A stretch of 64,000 nucleotides of DNA, from the NCBI GenBank assembly GCA_041661865.1, contig JBAZTO010000014.1:4960-68959 (forward strand), written 5' to 3'. Of the stretch, positions 63,814 through 64,000 are shown piece by piece. Each line of letters starts with the position of its first letter. Within the stretch, counting starts at the first letter, position 1. Source of the stretch: JBAZTO01 sp041661865. GTDB taxonomy: Bacteria; Planctomycetota; Phycisphaerae; SM23-33. The notes beneath the pieces were generated by a model. That model was not told the origin of the DNA and ran no database searches. It saw nothing but the letters and a program-made list of their open reading frames with translations. Both the position numbers and the translations under genes were made by a program.

Positions 63814-64000
63814 GGGCGTATATAGAGGGTAGAGGGGTGTGGGCGGATGGATTTGTGGTGGTCGCGCGGCGGGTCGGCGCAGACTACCCCCTTACCCCCA
63901 CCGGCGGAATCGAGTTGTGTTGGGGTCAGGTAGCCGGAGCGGGAACGCACCTCCAATCTCGCAGATTGCGGAGGATGGTTGCGAATGTGTTTTGCAGCGG
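63814..64000. other. window edge, no gene seen
   Basis: GC-rich, G-rich plus strand (GTAGAGGGGTGTGGGCGGAT). No supported frame. Confidence 0.4.

Noticed and set aside
1..64000. CRISPR array, rRNA, prophage or integron
   Set aside because: No regular direct repeats with spacers, no rRNA sequence, no structural phage genes and no integrase were recognised.

Overview
The window looks like chromosome of a Planctomycetota bacterium, most likely class Phycisphaerae. This is inferred from high GC, two PEP-CTERM proteins, a tig-clpP-clpP operon, ExbB/ExbD operons, a sigma-70 factor with a large HTH-rich N-terminus, and intergenic palindromes whose translations resemble peptides I remember as common in planctomycete genomes. 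Class I hybrid-cluster protein, a flavodiiron protein and a complex-I-like membrane complex suggest an anaerobic or microaerobic lifestyle. No rRNA, CRISPR array, intact insertion sequence or prophage was seen. Two tRNA genes are present (Val-CAC, Cys-GCA).

Layout. 81-5433 (-): an envelope operon of a CsgG-like lipoprotein, a protein with three LPP20-like repeats, a 49-residue lipoprotein not captured by ordinary ORF length cut-offs, and two FlgT-like paralogues, with no flagellar genes nearby. 5776-9195: yajC, a PEP-CTERM protein, and hcp behind a well-formed FNR/HcpR-type promoter. 9449-11760: an AT-richer island with a GYF-domain membrane protein, an IS630 transposase remnant and a wax-synthase-like acyltransferase. 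11856-18870: flavodiiron protein, argD-like aminotransferase, a YyaL/DUF255 thioredoxin-fold protein, azoreductase and a secreted protein. 18952-20467: an orphan DNA methyltransferase with an internally duplicated partner. 20570-24318 (-): trigger factor, two ClpPs and a lipoprotein. 24319-28471: a CGCG-rich non-coding stretch, a 28-residue histone-H1-like peptide, a probably leaderless parA, a VanZ-like protein, an oxidoreductase and a perfect parS site. 28472-31378: a type IIG restriction-modification enzyme.

31682-41435: a PEP-CTERM metalloprotease, then a HTH-PTS EIIA regulator in one operon with a six-subunit complex related to group 4 hydrogenases. Its large subunit lacks most of the NiFe cysteine ligands, as in Ehr complexes. 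41559-55314: FKBP, PilZ protein, a VWA-ExbB-ExbD-ExbD-TPR operon, secreted TPR and lipoproteins, and the unusual sigma factor. 55316-59652 (-): a glycolipid cluster (GT2, methyltransferase, flippase-like protein, GT39-like glycosyltransferase). 59992-63813: a PQ-loop membrane protein, an LTA-synthase-like phosphotransferase, apt and a small membrane protein.

Several repeat families thread through the window. The clearest is a 93-bp element with terminal inverted repeats and two internal hairpins (14604 and 59840), with a related copy inside the exb operon (45732). Strongest leads: the HTH-EIIA/Ehr operon, the CsgG/LPP20x3/FlgT-like operon, the triple-HTH sigma factor, the H1-like mini-protein, and the hcp promoter with its palindrome centred at -41.5 from a predicted start. 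All functional assignments come from reading motifs; no database search was run.
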